From assembly GCA_016778745.1 (NCBI GenBank), contig JADHOZ010000004.1:1-36396 (forward strand): a DNA stretch of 36,396 bases, in the 5' to 3' direction. Under the pieces are notes generated by a model. It did no database searches. It saw only the letters and a program-made list of their open reading frames with translations, and was not told where the DNA came from. The position numbers and the translations under genes were made by a program. Positions 24,415 to 35,690 of the stretch are shown one piece after another. Every line of letters starts with the position of its first letter. The stretch's first letter is position 1. The stretch comes from Rickettsiales bacterium (GTDB lineage Bacteria > Pseudomonadota > Alphaproteobacteria > Rickettsiales > UBA1997).

Positions 24415-24453
24415 TAAAAAAGCTTGGGAGCTGAATCTTCCAACTCAGCCCCC
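24415..24453 (-). terminator. Rho-independent terminator after rpoC
   Basis: Minus strand: a 9-bp stem GGGGGCTGA/TCAGCTCCC (one G-U pair; plus-strand arms 24445-24453 and 24426-24434) with a 10-nt loop, followed by AAGC and a run of six or more T. It lies 12 bp after the rpoC stop. Confidence 0.8.
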
Positions 24454-24465
24454 CTTGGGAAATAT

Positions 24466-27400
24466 TTATTCGATTTCTTTAAGAACTTCTTTTGCCGAAT
24501 TCAAAAGATCTTGTTTTTCAAGTTCGAATTTTGCCTCATCAGATGCTTGCCTACGATACTTGGAAGCCATTAATCCAGTACCAGCTGGTATTAGTCTACC
24601 AACAATAATATTTTCTTTTAGACCTCTTAGGCTATCAACTTTTCCTTGAACGGCAGAGTCAGTTAAAACTCTAGTGGTTTCTTGGAATGAAGCAGCGGAG
24701 ATAAATGATTTTGTTTGAAGAGAGGCCTTTGTAATACCTAAAAGAACCGGAACGCAAGATGCAGGTTTTTGTTTATTTTCAATAGCTTTAACATTTGTTT
24801 CTTCAAATATATCGCGATCAACATATTCACCAGCTAATAGTGTAGTGTCGCCAGAATTTGTAACCTCTACTCTCTTAAGCATCATATTAAGAATTACTTC
24901 AATATGTTTGTTATCAATTTTTACACCTTGCATACGATATACTTTTTGTACTTCATTTACCATATAGTTGGTAAATGCCTGCATGCCAAGGATTCTTAAG
25001 ATGTCGTGAGGTACAGGGTTACCATCAACTAAGATATCTCCTTTTTTCACGAAGTCACCCTCCCCAACGAATAAGTGCTTAGTTTTGGAAATACTATATT
25101 CTACAGGCTCAAGCGATGCATCTTTTGATCTGATAATAATTCTACGTTTTGTTTTGTAGTCTTTACCAAATTCAACATGACCATCAATATCGCACATTAC
25201 AGAAGCATTCTTTGGTTTTCTTGCTTCGAATAGTTCAGCAACTCTTGGCAGGCCGCCAGTAATATCTCTGGTTTTAGAAGATTCTTTTGGAATTCTTGCT
25301 ATAATATCACCAGCCCTTACTTCTTCATTATTTGAAATACCAATAATTGTTTGAATTGATAGTGGGTACTCCTTAATTAACTCGTCTTTAGAATCAGAGA
25401 TCGATAGTCTTGGTTTTAACTCTTGCTTACTATATTGTTTCCAATCAATTACGATTTTTGATGAAACGCCAGATGCTTCATCAATCTTTTCACGCAAGGA
25501 AACGTTTTCAGTTAAATCATTATAGGTCACTTTACCATCGGTTTCAGCAATAACAGGAATGTTGTAAGGATCCCATTCTGATAGTACTTCACCTTTTTTA
25601 ACCGCTGCACCATCTTTATGGTGAATGAATGCGCCATAAGGAAGTTTGTAGCGGTGAATCTCTTTGCCTTTGGGATCATTTAGAGCAATTTCACAGCCTC
25701 TGTTAATTACAACAACTTTACCATTTCTATCGGTGATGGTATTTTCTTTTGCAAATTTGATTTTTGCATCCGCAATAGCAGAAATTGAAGATTGTTCAGA
25801 ACCTCTTTGTGCGGCACCACCAATGTGGAATGTTCTCATTGTAAGCTGAGTTCCTGGTTCACCAATAGATTGGGCAGCAATTACGCCAACTGCTTCACCG
25901 ATACTGACAATATTTCCTGTTGCTAGATCGCGACCGTAACATTTAACACAAACACCATCGCGTGAGTTACATGTTAGAACTGAGCGAGACTTGATAGACG
26001 AAACCTCTGCTTTTTCAATTTTTTCAGCAATTGCTTCATCAATCATTTCGCCGGCTTTGGCAATTACGTTGCCATTATTATCAAGCACGTCTTCAAATGG
26101 CACTCTACCAAGAGATTGATCTGATAGAGATGAAATAACCCTTCCATCGTCAAGAACTGGCTCAAGAGTTATGTATTCTGAAGTTTCGCAATCCTCTTCG
26201 ACAACGATACAGTCTTGTGATACGTCAACTAGTCTTCTGGTTAGGTAACCAGAGTTTGCTGTTTTAAGCGCAGTATCTGCCAAACCTTTTCTCGCGCCAT
26301 GTGCAGAAATAAAGTATTCAAGTACTTTAAGACCTTCTTTAAAATTTGAGGTAATTGGGGTTTCAATAATTTCCCCAGATGGTTTGGCCATCAAGCCACG
26401 CATACCAGCGACCTGTTTAATCTGGTTTTCTGAACCTCTTGCTCCAGAGTCAGCCATCATGAAAATTGAGTTAGCATCAACTGGTTCTTGGAATGCTGAA
26501 ATTTCTTTCATCATTTCTTTTGAGATATCGTTGGTGCAGCTAGTCCATTCATCGACTACTTTGTTATATCTTTCGCCGCCGGTAATTAAACCTTCGCGAT
26601 ATTGTTTTTCTAGTTTTTTAATCTGTTCAATTGAATCAGAAATGCGATCAGTTTTGCTTTGAGGAATGATCATATCATCTTTGCCAATTGAAATACCAGC
26701 TTTACACGCATTTTTGAAGCCGATCTCCATAATTTTATCGCAGAAGATAACAGTTTCTTTTTGACCACAATTACGATATACGTTGTCAATTAGGTTGGTT
26801 ACTGCTTTTTTGGTCATGACTTGGTTAGCTATTTTAAAGTCAGACTTCATGATGCTTGGCAATATATTGTAAATAGCTACTCTACCTGGAGTTGTTTCAA
26901 CTTTAGTAAAGTGTCTTTCACCGCTAGAATCTTTAACCATGTGACGGTATAAGATTTTTGAGTGAAGAGTTAGGTTTTTACTGTTAAGAGCATGCTCAAG
27001 TTCATAGCCGTTGGCGATTGGATGTGCTTTGGATTCTTTGTAGTTTTTACTTTCCATTGTCATGTAATAAAGGCCTAAGATAATATCTTGAGATGGAACT
27101 ATAATAGGTTTGCCATTTGCTGGACTTAGAATATTGTTTGTAGACATCATTAGAGCTCTGGCTTCGACTTGCGCTTCTATTGATAAAGGAACGTGAACGG
27201 CCATTTGGTCACCATCAAAGTCAGCATTAAATGCTGCACAAACTAGGGGGTGAAGTTGGATAGCTTTACCTTCAGTTAGGATTGGTTCAAATGCTTGAAT
27301 ACCGAGTCTGTGAAGTGTAGGGGCACGATTTAGTAATACCGGGTGTTCTTTGATGACCTCGTCTAAAATATCCCAAACCTCAGGCCTGCCTGTTTCTACC

Positions 27401-28629
27401 AATTTTTTAGATACCTTAATTGACGGGGATTTTCCATATAGTTCTAATTTTGAGTAGATGAATGGTTTAAATAATTCTAGAGCCATTCTTTTCGGGATAC
27501 CGCATTGGTGTAGTTTTAGTTCAGGACCGACAACAATTACACTTCTTCCTGAGTAGTCAACACGTTTACCAAGAAGATTTTGTCTGAATCTACCTTGTTT
27601 TCCCTTAAGCATATCACTTAGGGATTTGAAAGGTTTTTTGTTCGCATTTTTCACGATCGCTCCAGATCTGCCATTATCTAATAGGGCATCTACTGATTCT
27701 TGAAGCATTCTTTTTTCGTTCTTAATGATGATCTCTGGAGATCCAAGTTCTATCAGTCTTTTAAGACGGTTATTTCTGTTAATTACTCTTCTATATAATT
27801 CATTTAAGTCAGAAGTAGCAAATCTTCCGCCATCTAGCATTACTAGGGGTCTGATATCAGGGGGAATAACTGGTAGTACATTCATTACCATATATTCAGG
27901 TTTGTTATCATTAGATTCTAGGAATTGCTCAACAAGCTTTAGTCTTTTGATTGTTTTTTCTTTTTTTAGTTCTGAAGTTTGAGTAGCGAGATCTTCTCGT
28001 AAATCTTTTTGTAATTTTTTAAGATCAAGTTTTTGTAATAGGGTTTGGATTGCTTCTGCACCCATTCCAGCTTCAAAACTTCCATAACCATGCTCTTCTT
28101 GAAGTTTTTCATACTCTTCTTCTGTAATAATTTCACCTTCTTGAAGTGGAGACATTAAGCCATCAGTGATTATGTAAGACTCAAAATAGATAACTTTTTC
28201 GACTGCCTTTAGAGTTGTACCCAAAATTGTACTAATTCTTGATGGTAGAGATTTTAAGAACCAGATATGCGTTACAGGAGCAGCTAGTTCAATATGACCC
28301 ATTCTTTCTCTTCTAACTTTAGAAGAAGTAACTTCAACACCACATTTTTCACAGACGATTCCTTTGTACTTAATTCTTTTATATTTACCACAGAGACATT
28401 CGTAGTCCTTGATTGGTCCAAAAATACGCGCACAAAATAGGCCTTCTCTTTCGGGTTTGAAAGTACGATAGTTGATTGTTTCTGGCTTAGTTACTTCGCC
28501 AAAAGACCAGGATCTAATCTTGTCTGGATCGGCTACTGAGATTTTAATAGCATTAAAGTCAAGTAGGTCAACAGCGCTATTTGAATTCAAACTTAATAGA
28601 CCGTGTGAAGAAGTTCCTGCTAATGACAT
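24466..28629 (-). CDS. rpoC: DNA-directed RNA polymerase subunit beta'
   Basis: 1387 residues, full length. The N-terminal zinc site has [20 protein letters not shown]; the catalytic Mg2+ loop NADFDGDQ has Asp470, Asp472 and Asp474; the second zinc site keeps all four Cys (DCETSEY, and [15 protein letters not shown]). [16 protein letters not shown] of the trigger loop and the C-terminal [15 protein letters not shown] are intact. No split or frameshift. It is transcribed after rpoB with a 64-bp gap holding only a small 5-bp hairpin without T-run. A strong terminator follows. Confidence 0.98.
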   Translation of the reverse strand: MSLAGTSSHGLLSLNSNSAVDLLDFNAIKISVADPDKIRSWSFGEVTKPETINYRTFKPEREGLFCARIFGPIKDYECLCGKYKRIKYKGIVCEKCGVEVTSSKVRRERMGHIELAAPVTHIWFLKSLPSRISTILGTTLKAVEKVIYFESYIITDGLMSPLQEGEIITEEEYEKLQEEHGYGSFEAGMGAEAIQTLLQKLDLKKLQKDLREDLATQTSELKKEKTIKRLKLVEQFLESNDNKPEYMVMNVLPVIPPDIRPLVMLDGGRFATSDLNELYRRVINRNNRLKRLIELGSPEIIIKNEKRMLQESVDALLDNGRSGAIVKNANKKPFKSLSDMLKGKQGRFRQNLLGKRVDYSGRSVIVVGPELKLHQCGIPKRMALELFKPFIYSKLELYGKSPSIKVSKKLVETGRPEVWDILDEVIKEHPVLLNRAPTLHRLGIQAFEPILTEGKAIQLHPLVCAAFNADFDGDQMAVHVPLSIEAQVEARALMMSTNNILSPANGKPIIVPSQDIILGLYYMTMESKNYKESKAHPIANGYELEHALNSKNLTLHSKILYRHMVKDSSGERHFTKVETTPGRVAIYNILPSIMKSDFKIANQVMTKKAVTNLIDNVYRNCGQKETVIFCDKIMEIGFKNACKAGISIGKDDMIIPQSKTDRISDSIEQIKKLEKQYREGLITGGERYNKVVDEWTSCTNDISKEMMKEISAFQEPVDANSIFMMADSGARGSENQIKQVAGMRGLMAKPSGEIIETPITSNFKEGLKVLEYFISAHGARKGLADTALKTANSGYLTRRLVDVSQDCIVVEEDCETSEYITLEPVLDDGRVISSLSDQSLGRVPFEDVLDNNGNVIAKAGEMIDEAIAEKIEKAEVSSIKSRSVLTCNSRDGVCVKCYGRDLATGNIVSIGEAVGVIAAQSIGEPGTQLTMRTFHIGGAAQRGSEQSSISAIADAKIKFAKENTITDRNGKVVVINRGCEIALNDPKGKEIHRYKLPYGAFIHHKDGAAVKKGEVLSEWDPYNIPVIAETDGKVTYNDLTENVSLREKIDEASGVSSKIVIDWKQYSKQELKPRLSISDSKDELIKEYPLSIQTIIGISNNEEVRAGDIIARIPKESSKTRDITGGLPRVAELFEARKPKNASVMCDIDGHVEFGKDYKTKRRIIIRSKDASLEPVEYSISKTKHLFVGEGDFVKKGDILVDGNPVPHDILRILGMQAFTNYMVNEVQKVYRMQGVKIDNKHIEVILNMMLKRVEVTNSGDTTLLAGEYVDRDIFEETNVKAIENKQKPASCVPVLLGITKASLQTKSFISAASFQETTRVLTDSAVQGKVDSLRGLKENIIVGRLIPAGTGLMASKYRRQASDEAKFELEKQDLLNSAKEVLKEIE

Positions 28630-28693
28630 ATTAATATAAGTTTGTTTTGTTATTAATTACTTTGTTTATTCCCATTTTTCTTTGGGAGCAAAA

Positions 28694-31600
28694 TTAATTT
28701 TCTATTAATTCGATATTTAAGCCAAGTGATCTGACTTCTTTAATCATTACGTTGAATGATTCTGGAATTCCACAATTGAAGTTTTGGTTTCCTTGAATAA
28801 TTGATTCATAGATTTTAATTCTTCCAACTACATCATCAGACTTAACGGTTAGCATTTCCTGAAGTGAATATGCGGCACCGTATGCTTGTAGAGCCCAACA
28901 TTCCATTTCACCGAATCTTTGACCACCAAAGTGAGATTTGCCGCCAAGAGGTTGCTGGGTGATAAGGCTGTATGGGCCAATAGATCTAGCATGAATCTTA
29001 TCATCAACTAGGTGATGAAGTTTCAGCATATAGATGTAGCCTACTGTAGTTTTGCGATCGAATTTTTCTCCGGTTTTTCCATCAGTTAACTGGATTTGAC
29101 CAGATCTGTCTACGCCGCTAATCTCAAGAAGGTCACCAATATGAGATTCTTTGGCATTTTCAAAGATGCCTGTGGCAAAAGGTACGCCTTTCTTCAATTT
29201 TGCAGCAAATTTAACGATTTCATCGTCAGAAAGGGATTTGATATGCTCAATTTCTGATTCTAAAGTGTAAACTGTTAATAGTTTAGTGCGAAGTTCTTTG
29301 GCAATCTTAGATTTTTCGTTAGCTACGTTATCAATAATTTTACCAATTTGCTTACCTAGCTCCTTTGAAGCAAGGCCCAAATGAGTTTCAAGGATTTGTC
29401 CGATGTTCATACGAGAAGGTACACCTAGGGGATTAAGAACAATATCAACCGGCTCTCCATCCTCTGAGTAAGGCATGTCTTCAACGGGTGCGATTTTTGA
29501 AACAACACCCTTATTACCGTGACGTCCAGCCATTTTATCACCTGGCTGTAGGCGGTATTTAGAGGCTACGTAAACCTTAACAACTTTTAATACTCCTTGC
29601 CCCAATTCGTCACCAGCCTTAATTCTAGTTACCTTTTCTTCGTAATTTTTTTCGATGTCAGAAATTTTTTGGGCATTTTCTTTAATAAGTTTTTCTGCCT
29701 TATCCATCGCTTTTGAATCGTCCACTGCTAGTTTGCATAGCTGATATTTAGAAAGCGATTTTAAAGCAGATAAATCAACTTTAGATTTGGCATTGATATC
29801 ACCAATAGCGTTGATTGATTTTTTGCCATTGAATAGTTTGTAAAGATTATCTTGAAGAGAGGAATCTAAGAAAGAAATTCTAAGGTCTTTTGCTTTAGAA
29901 AGCTTCTCGATTTCTTGCATTTCAATATAAATAGATCTTTCGTCTTTTTCTATACCTTTCCTAGAAAATACTTTTACATCAACTACTGTTCCGCTAATTC
30001 CAGTTGAAGCGTAAAGAGAAGAGTCTTTTACGTCGGCCGCTTTTTCTCCAAAAATGACTTTAAGAAGTTTTTCTTCTGGAGTCATAGGAGATTCACTTTT
30101 AGGAGTTGTTTTGCCAACCAAAAGATCTCCTGGATTTACTTCAGCACCGATATGAATAATACCTTCTTCATCTAATTTACTTAAAATATCTTCGCTAACA
30201 TTTGGAATATCGCGTGTGATTTCTTCGGGCCCTAATCTAGTATCTCTGGCTACTATTTCTAGCTCTTCAATATGAATTGAAGTGAAAGTATCATCGGCTA
30301 AAAGTTTTTCAGAGATAATGATAGAGTCCTCAAAGTTGTAGCCATTCCATGGCATGAAGGCAACTCTAACATTTTTACCAAGCGCAATTTCACCGCCTGA
30401 TATACTGTGTCCATCAGAAATGATTTGATTTGCTTTTACTTGCTGGCCAACTTCAACGATTGGTTTTTGGTTAATACATGTATCTTGGTTAGTTCGAGTA
30501 TATTTTTGTAGATTGTGAATTTCAATTTCTGAAGAATCTTTTTCACTAGATTCAATAACAATTTTAGATGAATCTACAAACTTAACCACGCCGTCTCTTT
30601 CTGCCTTGATAGTCGCTCCAGAATCAGCAGCAATCACTGCTTCCATTCCGGTACCTACCAAAGGTGCGTCTGGCTTTAACAAAGGCACAGCCTGACGTTG
30701 CATGTTAGATCCCATTAATGCACGGTTCGCGTCATCATTCTCAAGGAAAGGGATCAGAGTTGTTGCAATGGAAATCAATTGCTTTGTTGAAACGTCAATG
30801 TAGTCGATATTTTCCGGTGCAGTCATAATATATTCACCATTTCTACGGCAGCTGACTAGATCTTGAGAGATTTTGCCACTTTGATCAATATCTACATTTG
30901 ATGGCGCAATTGTGAAGTCTATTTCCTTCATAGCAGAAAGATAATCGACTTGGTCAGTGATTTTACCGCTTTCCACTTTGCGGTAAGGTGTTTCAATAAA
31001 ACCGTAATTATTAACTTTAGCATAGGTTGCTAAAGAATTAATAAGCCCAATATTTGGACCTTCTGGAGTTTCAATTGGACAGATTCTGCCATAGTGAGTA
31101 GGGTGGACGTCGCGGACTTCAAAACCCGCTCTTTCTCTCGTAAGACCACCTGGCCCAAGAGCAGACAATCTTCTTTTGTGCGTAATATCTGATAATGGAT
31201 TTGTTTGATCCATGAATTGAGATAATTGTGAAGTAGCGAAGAAATCTCTGACAGCGGTAATTAATGGTTTTGAATTAATTAGGCCTTGAGGCATAACTGT
31301 ATCAACTTCAACAGAATTCATTTTTTCTACAATTGATTTTTCAATTCTAGACATGCCGATTCTAAGTTGGTTTTCTATTAATTCACCCACTGATCTAACT
31401 CTCCTGTTAGTTAGATTATCAATATCATCAGTTTTTAAATCATTATGCTTGATAAGACTTAGAATTTTGATAGTTTGTTCGATATCTTCTTTGGTTAGGT
31501 ATGTAGTTTCTTTATCTACCGATAATTCAAGTCTGTGATTCATTTTCATTCTACCAACTTCGGATAGGTTGTACCTGGTGTCGTTGAAGAATAGGTTATC

Positions 31601-32779
31601 AAAATAGCTTTTTGCGATTTCAACAGTTGATGGAGATTCGCCTAATCTAATTGATTTGTAAATATCAAAAAGGGCGTCTTTTTGCGTTTCATTTTTATCA
31701 ACAACCATAGTATTGTATAGGTAAGGTCCTATATCTGACTTACTTGGATTAACGATTGATACTTTTTTGAAGTTTAGTTTTTGTAAAATTTCTAAACTTT
31801 CCGTAGTTACGATGCTTCCAGCTTCTAGTAATAACTCACCAGTGTCTGATTCAATAAGGTCTTCGGCCACAACATAACCCAACAAAACTTCCTCAGTTAG
31901 TAAATAGTGAGTGAATTTTTGCTCTTTAAAACTTTCAATTATTTTTCTGTTAATTTTTTCGTCTTTTCTAGCCACAACTTTGTTTGTATTGGCGCAAACA
32001 AGATCAAAAGTTAGTTTTTTACCCTTGAAGGAATTGGAATCGAATTCTAAGGACCATCCATTTTTTGAAATAACAGCGTCGACTGAGCCATAAAATCTTT
32101 TAATAATTTCTTCTGAGCTGATTTCGACTGCTTTCAATAAAGAGGAAACAGGAATTTTTCTTTTCTTATCAACCCTGAAATACATGATATCTTTACTATC
32201 AAACTCGAAGTCTAACCATGATCCGATGTGAGGGATGATTTTTGCAGTATAAGATTTTGAACCTGATAATTTAACATTTTCACTATCAAAGAATACGCCA
32301 GGAGCTCTTCTCATTTGTGAAACGATAACTCTTTCGGCACCATTAATTATAAAGCTTCCTGATTTAGTCATTAGAGGTATTTCGCAAAGATATACCTCTT
32401 GCTCTTTGATTGAGCGTATTTCTTTTATATCACTGCCTTCTTCTTGATGCCATAAAATGAGGCGAAGTTGCGCATGCAAGGGTGCAGAAAATGTTCTCCC
32501 GGCTGATAAGCATTCAGTTGCTTCATATTTTGGTTGAGCAAGATTGTAGCTTATAAACTCTATTGTTACTCTTCCAGCCGAATCAGATAATGGGAAAAAG
32601 GATTTAAAAACAGATTGAATTCCAGTATTTTCTCTTTTTTCAGGAGTAATTTCTGCCTGTAGGAATTGTTTGTAAGATTCGTTTTGGAGAGAAATTAAAT
32701 GAGGAATTTCATTTTTATCCTGGTTTTCGCTGAAAGTTTTTCTCAGAATAGTTTGATCAAAATTACGCTTTTGGATCAC
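28694..32779 (-). CDS. rpoB: DNA-directed RNA polymerase subunit beta
   Basis: 1361 residues, full length. The rifampicin-pocket region reads SQLSQFMDQTNPLSDITHKR followed by RLSALGPGG; the Asp equivalent to E. coli 516 is Asp524, and the His526 and Ser531 equivalents are wild type, while E. coli Asn518 is Thr here. Also KMAGRHGNKGVVSK and the C-terminal GGQRFGEMECWALQAYGAA are intact. The start codon is GTG (32777-32779) with a good Shine-Dalgarno AGAGGT about 8 nt upstream; no ATG fits better. A 12-bp-stem attenuator lies between rplL and this gene. Confidence 0.98.
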   Translation of the reverse strand: MIQKRNFDQTILRKTFSENQDKNEIPHLISLQNESYKQFLQAEITPEKRENTGIQSVFKSFFPLSDSAGRVTIEFISYNLAQPKYEATECLSAGRTFSAPLHAQLRLILWHQEEGSDIKEIRSIKEQEVYLCEIPLMTKSGSFIINGAERVIVSQMRRAPGVFFDSENVKLSGSKSYTAKIIPHIGSWLDFEFDSKDIMYFRVDKKRKIPVSSLLKAVEISSEEIIKRFYGSVDAVISKNGWSLEFDSNSFKGKKLTFDLVCANTNKVVARKDEKINRKIIESFKEQKFTHYLLTEEVLLGYVVAEDLIESDTGELLLEAGSIVTTESLEILQKLNFKKVSIVNPSKSDIGPYLYNTMVVDKNETQKDALFDIYKSIRLGESPSTVEIAKSYFDNLFFNDTRYNLSEVGRMKMNHRLELSVDKETTYLTKEDIEQTIKILSLIKHNDLKTDDIDNLTNRRVRSVGELIENQLRIGMSRIEKSIVEKMNSVEVDTVMPQGLINSKPLITAVRDFFATSQLSQFMDQTNPLSDITHKRRLSALGPGGLTRERAGFEVRDVHPTHYGRICPIETPEGPNIGLINSLATYAKVNNYGFIETPYRKVESGKITDQVDYLSAMKEIDFTIAPSNVDIDQSGKISQDLVSCRRNGEYIMTAPENIDYIDVSTKQLISIATTLIPFLENDDANRALMGSNMQRQAVPLLKPDAPLVGTGMEAVIAADSGATIKAERDGVVKFVDSSKIVIESSEKDSSEIEIHNLQKYTRTNQDTCINQKPIVEVGQQVKANQIISDGHSISGGEIALGKNVRVAFMPWNGYNFEDSIIISEKLLADDTFTSIHIEELEIVARDTRLGPEEITRDIPNVSEDILSKLDEEGIIHIGAEVNPGDLLVGKTTPKSESPMTPEEKLLKVIFGEKAADVKDSSLYASTGISGTVVDVKVFSRKGIEKDERSIYIEMQEIEKLSKAKDLRISFLDSSLQDNLYKLFNGKKSINAIGDINAKSKVDLSALKSLSKYQLCKLAVDDSKAMDKAEKLIKENAQKISDIEKNYEEKVTRIKAGDELGQGVLKVVKVYVASKYRLQPGDKMAGRHGNKGVVSKIAPVEDMPYSEDGEPVDIVLNPLGVPSRMNIGQILETHLGLASKELGKQIGKIIDNVANEKSKIAKELRTKLLTVYTLESEIEHIKSLSDDEIVKFAAKLKKGVPFATGIFENAKESHIGDLLEISGVDRSGQIQLTDGKTGEKFDRKTTVGYIYMLKLHHLVDDKIHARSIGPYSLITQQPLGGKSHFGGQRFGEMECWALQAYGAAYSLQEMLTVKSDDVVGRIKIYESIIQGNQNFNCGIPESFNVMIKEVRSLGLNIELIEN

Positions 32780-32863
32780 CTTTGCTACCTCTTTTGATAT
32801 AAATTTTTAATTATTTAAGTGAAAGCTAGCTCTTAAAGCCAACTTTTGGTTAAATATGGCCAC

Positions 32864-32901
32864 AAAAGCACCAAGCCCTAAAAAGTAGCTTGGCGCTTTT
32901 T
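32864..32901 (-). terminator. Hairpin attenuator between rplL and rpoB
   Basis: Minus strand: a 12-bp stem AAAGCGCCAAGC/GCTTGGTGCTTT (one G-U pair; arms 32888-32899 and 32865-32876) with an 11-nt loop, followed by only four T. A partial terminator here is a classic feature that lowers rpoBC relative to ribosomal protein expression. The plus strand also shows a T-run, so it may act in both directions. Confidence 0.65.
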
Positions 32902-32908
32902 ATATTGT

Positions 32909-33283
32909 TTATTTTAATTCAACTTTAGCGCCAGCAGCTTCAAGTTTAGACTTGATTTCTTCTGCTTCGTCTTTGGCTACATCCGATTTCAATGCTTTAG
33001 GAGCTGACTCTACAAGTTCTTTAGCTTCTTTAAGACCTAATCCAGTGATTGTTCTAACTTCTTTAATAACAGCGATTTTGTTTCCGCCCATTTCAGCTAG
33101 TACAACTTCAAATTTGTCTTTTGCTTCACCAGCACCAGCGTCACCACTTGCAGCAGGAGCAGCTACTGCCATAGCGGCAGCTGATACACCCCATTTTTCT
33201 TCTAGATGTTTGCTAAGATCTGCAAGTTCTAGAACTGTTAAATTTGATAAAGTTTCTGTTAATTGTTCGATATTTGCCGACAT
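32909..33283 (-). CDS. rplL: 50S ribosomal protein bL7/L12
   Basis: 124 residues. The N-terminal dimerisation helix region ([20 protein letters not shown]), an Ala/Gly-rich hinge ([19 protein letters not shown]) and the C-terminal factor-binding domain with [20 protein letters not shown] and ending GAKVELK are all typical. It forms the ribosomal stalk with L10. It lies 58 bp after rplJ and upstream of the attenuator that precedes rpoB. Confidence 0.97.
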   Translation of the reverse strand: MSANIEQLTETLSNLTVLELADLSKHLEEKWGVSAAAMAVAAPAASGDAGAGEAKDKFEVVLAEMGGNKIAVIKEVRTITGLGLKEAKELVESAPKALKSDVAKDEAEEIKSKLEAAGAKVELK

Positions 33284-33341
33284 TTATATTACCTTTTTAG
33301 ATTGTTAATAAGTTGTTAAAATAAAATTGTAAGTTTTTAAA

Positions 33342-33836
33342 TTATTCTTTTTTTAATTCCGCTAGACCTTGTTCAGGAGCATTAAGAATTCTAACGAAGT
33401 TAGATTGTGCGCCTTTGAGTATTCCAATAAACGAAGCACGAACATCGTCTAGAGACCCCAGTTTTGCCATATTTGTTATGGCAGATTCGTCAATTAACTC
33501 ATTATTGAAATGGGCTGTGACTATTTCTAAAGCTTTAACTTGCTTGGAGAAATCATGAATAATTTTTGATAAAGCAACTACATCTTGAGAATAAAGAATT
33601 GCACATGGTCCCGTTAAGTGTGGTGTTAGCTTCTCAAGTTCCGTATCTTTTACAGCTATTTTGACCAAAGTATTTTTAGCAATCTTTATGCTGCATTCTT
33701 TGGATTTCAGTTGAACTCTCATATCATATAGTTCTTTGTCAGTCATTCCGCGATAGTAAACAACTGCAACAAAAGCACTGGATGTTAGATTTTTCTTTAA
33801 AGAGGCAACTAATTTTTCTTTTTGACTTCTATCCAT
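33342..33836 (-). CDS. rplJ: 50S ribosomal protein uL10
   Basis: 164 residues. MDRSQKEKLVASLKKNL, then VVYYRGMTDKELYDMR and KIAKNTLVKIA match L10; the C-terminal helix that binds L7/L12 (SFIGILKGAQSNFVRILNAP) is present. L10 anchors the stalk to 23S rRNA. Only 21 bp separate it from rplA, leaving no room for the long L10 leader known from other bacteria, so any autoregulation must use another site. Confidence 0.96.
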   Translation of the reverse strand: MDRSQKEKLVASLKKNLTSSAFVAVVYYRGMTDKELYDMRVQLKSKECSIKIAKNTLVKIAVKDTELEKLTPHLTGPCAILYSQDVVALSKIIHDFSKQVKALEIVTAHFNNELIDESAITNMAKLGSLDDVRASFIGILKGAQSNFVRILNAPEQGLAELKKE

Positions 33837-33857
33837 TGTTAATAAAATTTTTAAAGA

Positions 33858-34550
33858 TTAAATAGAGCTAACATCAATTTGAACTGATGGTCCCATAGTC
33901 GTGCTTAGGAAAAGATCTTTAATATATTTTCCTTTAGATGATTCTGGCTTTAAATCTTTTACAGATTTTAAAATAGCTTCAACATTTTCTATTAAAGCTT
34001 TGGTTTCAAAATTAATTTTACCCGCTAAGCAATGCACGGTTCCTGATTTATCATTTTTGAAATCGATCTTCCCCTTAAGGGCGTCAGATATGGCTTTTTT
34101 GATGTCCGTGGTAACAGTGCCATTTTTTGGACTTGGCATTAAGCCACGAGGTCCAAGTTTTTTAGCTACTTTAGAAATTTTTGACATGACAGATGGGGTA
34201 GCAATACAGCAATGAAAATCTAAGAATCCGTCATTAATTTTAGCAATTAAATCATCTAATCCGGCAAGTTTAGCGCCTTCTTTTAGGGCTATTTTTTGCT
34301 CTTCTTCACTATCGGTAAAAACAATAACTTTAACTTCCTTACCTGAACCGTGAGGTAAAAGAGTGGAGCCTTTAATTGATTGGTTTGATTGCTTTGCGTC
34401 AATACCAAGATTGATAGCAACGTCTAAGGACTCAACAAATTTTCTTTGTTTTTCTATGCTAAATTCTTGTAGTTTAGTAATGCCTTCTTCTAAGTTTTTA
34501 ACACTCATCTTGTTCGAGCCCTTAGAATTATCTTTTTTAGTTTTTTTCAT
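33858..34550 (-). CDS. rplA: 50S ribosomal protein uL1
   Basis: 230 residues, the usual length. The signature is seen in KKLGPRGLMPSPKNGTVT with the preceding ATPSVMSKISKVA, plus KNDKSGTVHCLAGK and the C-terminal STTMGPSVQIDVSSI. The first 15 residues are Lys/Ser/Asn-rich, and a second Met at residue 15 (MSVKNLEEG) is an alternative start. L1 binds the L1 stalk of 23S rRNA and in many bacteria represses its own operon. It lies 19 bp after rplK. Confidence 0.96.
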   Translation of the reverse strand: MKKTKKDNSKGSNKMSVKNLEEGITKLQEFSIEKQRKFVESLDVAINLGIDAKQSNQSIKGSTLLPHGSGKEVKVIVFTDSEEEQKIALKEGAKLAGLDDLIAKINDGFLDFHCCIATPSVMSKISKVAKKLGPRGLMPSPKNGTVTTDIKKAISDALKGKIDFKNDKSGTVHCLAGKINFETKALIENVEAILKSVKDLKPESSKGKYIKDLFLSTTMGPSVQIDVSSI

Positions 34551-34569
34551 GTTATAAACGAATTTAAAT

Positions 34570-35001
34570 CTATTCTGCTACTTCCAGACCCATAGAAATT
34601 GCTGTACCTTTAACCATTTTTTCGCAGGCAGCAAGATCTGTCGCATTCATGTCGTCAATTTTTTTCTTGGCAACATTGGATACTTGGTCCTTTGTAATTT
34701 TACCAGCAGTTTCCTTACCGGGTGCAGATGAGCCTTTTTTAAGCTTGATTTCCTGCATAATGAGGTATGAAACTGGAGGATTCTTTGTTACTATATCAAA
34801 GCTTTTGTCTTTGTAAGCTGTGATAGTGACGGGTATTGGAGTACCTGGAGGAAAATCAAAATTAAGAGCGTTAAATTGCTTACAAAACTCCATAATGTTA
34901 AGACCTTTTTGCCCAAGAGCGGGTCCGATTGGTGGAGCAGGATTCGCTTTTCCTACTGGTACTTGTAATTTAATAATTCCTATTGATTCTTTTGCAGACA
35001 T
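34570..35001 (-). CDS. rplK: 50S ribosomal protein uL11
   Basis: 143 residues when started at Met 35001 (MSAKESIGIIKLQVPVGKAN). The frame is open up to 35052, but that adds 17 residues not found in L11, so the shorter start is chosen. Typical motifs: PPIGPALGQKGLNIMEFCK and the C-terminal GTAISMGLEV. L11 forms part of the GTPase centre. It is separated from nusG by 131 bp that include A/T-tract repeats and may hold a promoter or the L1 control site. Confidence 0.95.
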   Translation of the reverse strand: MSAKESIGIIKLQVPVGKANPAPPIGPALGQKGLNIMEFCKQFNALNFDFPPGTPIPVTITAYKDKSFDIVTKNPPVSYLIMQEIKLKKGSSAPGKETAGKITKDQVSNVAKKKIDDMNATDLAACEKMVKGTAISMGLEVAE

Positions 35002-35132
35002 GTGAAATTTACTTATAAATCTTGTGTTAATACTTATCGCCGTTTTTTGCAAGGCGCGATAAATTATTTTCTTTTAAGTTAATATGCAACCAATTTTTTT
35101 AAAAAAGATCAACTTTTTTTAAAAAATGTAGT

Positions 35133-35669
35133 TTATAATATTTTTTCAACTTGATTAATATCAAGTTCTACTGAAGTTGCGCGGCCGAAAATTGATACTG
35201 AAATTTTTACTTTTTGTTTTTCACAGTCAAATTCTTCTACAGTTCCGGTAAATGATTCGAAGGGGCCTTCGATAACATTTAGAGTTTCTCCAACTTCAAA
35301 GATAATATCTTTATTATCAGCTTCTTTAGAAGAGGATAATTCTAATATTTCTATCATTTTCTTTTCTTCAACAGGCTTTGGATTATTTTTCGAGCCTAAG
35401 AAATTCATTGACTTTGGGATTGATGTGATGATGTTTGAAATTTCTCCGGATAAATCAGCATTTATAAACACATATCCAGGAAAAAGTTTTTGGGCTTCTT
35501 GTACTTTCTGCCCTTTTTTTATCTTGATGACGTTTTTAGTCGGCACAAGAACTTCTGCAATATTTTTGCCATGCTCAGATCTGGTTTGAAGAGATTTGAT
35601 TTCTAAGGCTATCTTATTTTCTTGACCAGCCATTACATTTAATATGTACCAGTTTGTTTTATTTTCCAT
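35133..35669 (-). CDS. nusG: Transcription termination/antitermination factor NusG
   Basis: 178 residues. The N-terminal NGN domain starts WYILNVMAGQENKIA and includes KLFPGYVFINADL; the C-terminal KOW domain has EVGETLNVIEGPFESFTGTV and SIFGRATSVELD. NusG binds RNA polymerase and links it to Rho or the ribosome. It starts 21 bp after secE, the conserved arrangement. Length is typical. Confidence 0.97.
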   Translation of the reverse strand: MENKTNWYILNVMAGQENKIALEIKSLQTRSEHGKNIAEVLVPTKNVIKIKKGQKVQEAQKLFPGYVFINADLSGEISNIITSIPKSMNFLGSKNNPKPVEEKKMIEILELSSSKEADNKDIIFEVGETLNVIEGPFESFTGTVEEFDCEKQKVKISVSIFGRATSVELDINQVEKIL

Positions 35670-35690
35670 ATTATGGTAGTTAATTATTAG

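Noticed and set aside
31180-31260. Possible rifampicin-resistance change in RpoB (Thr at the E. coli Asn518 position)
   Set aside because: The main resistance positions (516, 526, 531 equivalents) are wild type, and variation at 518 may be lineage-specific.
35002-35052. Upstream ATG for rplK at 35052
   Set aside because: The 17 added residues are absent from uL11 proteins; the Met at 35001 matches the family start.
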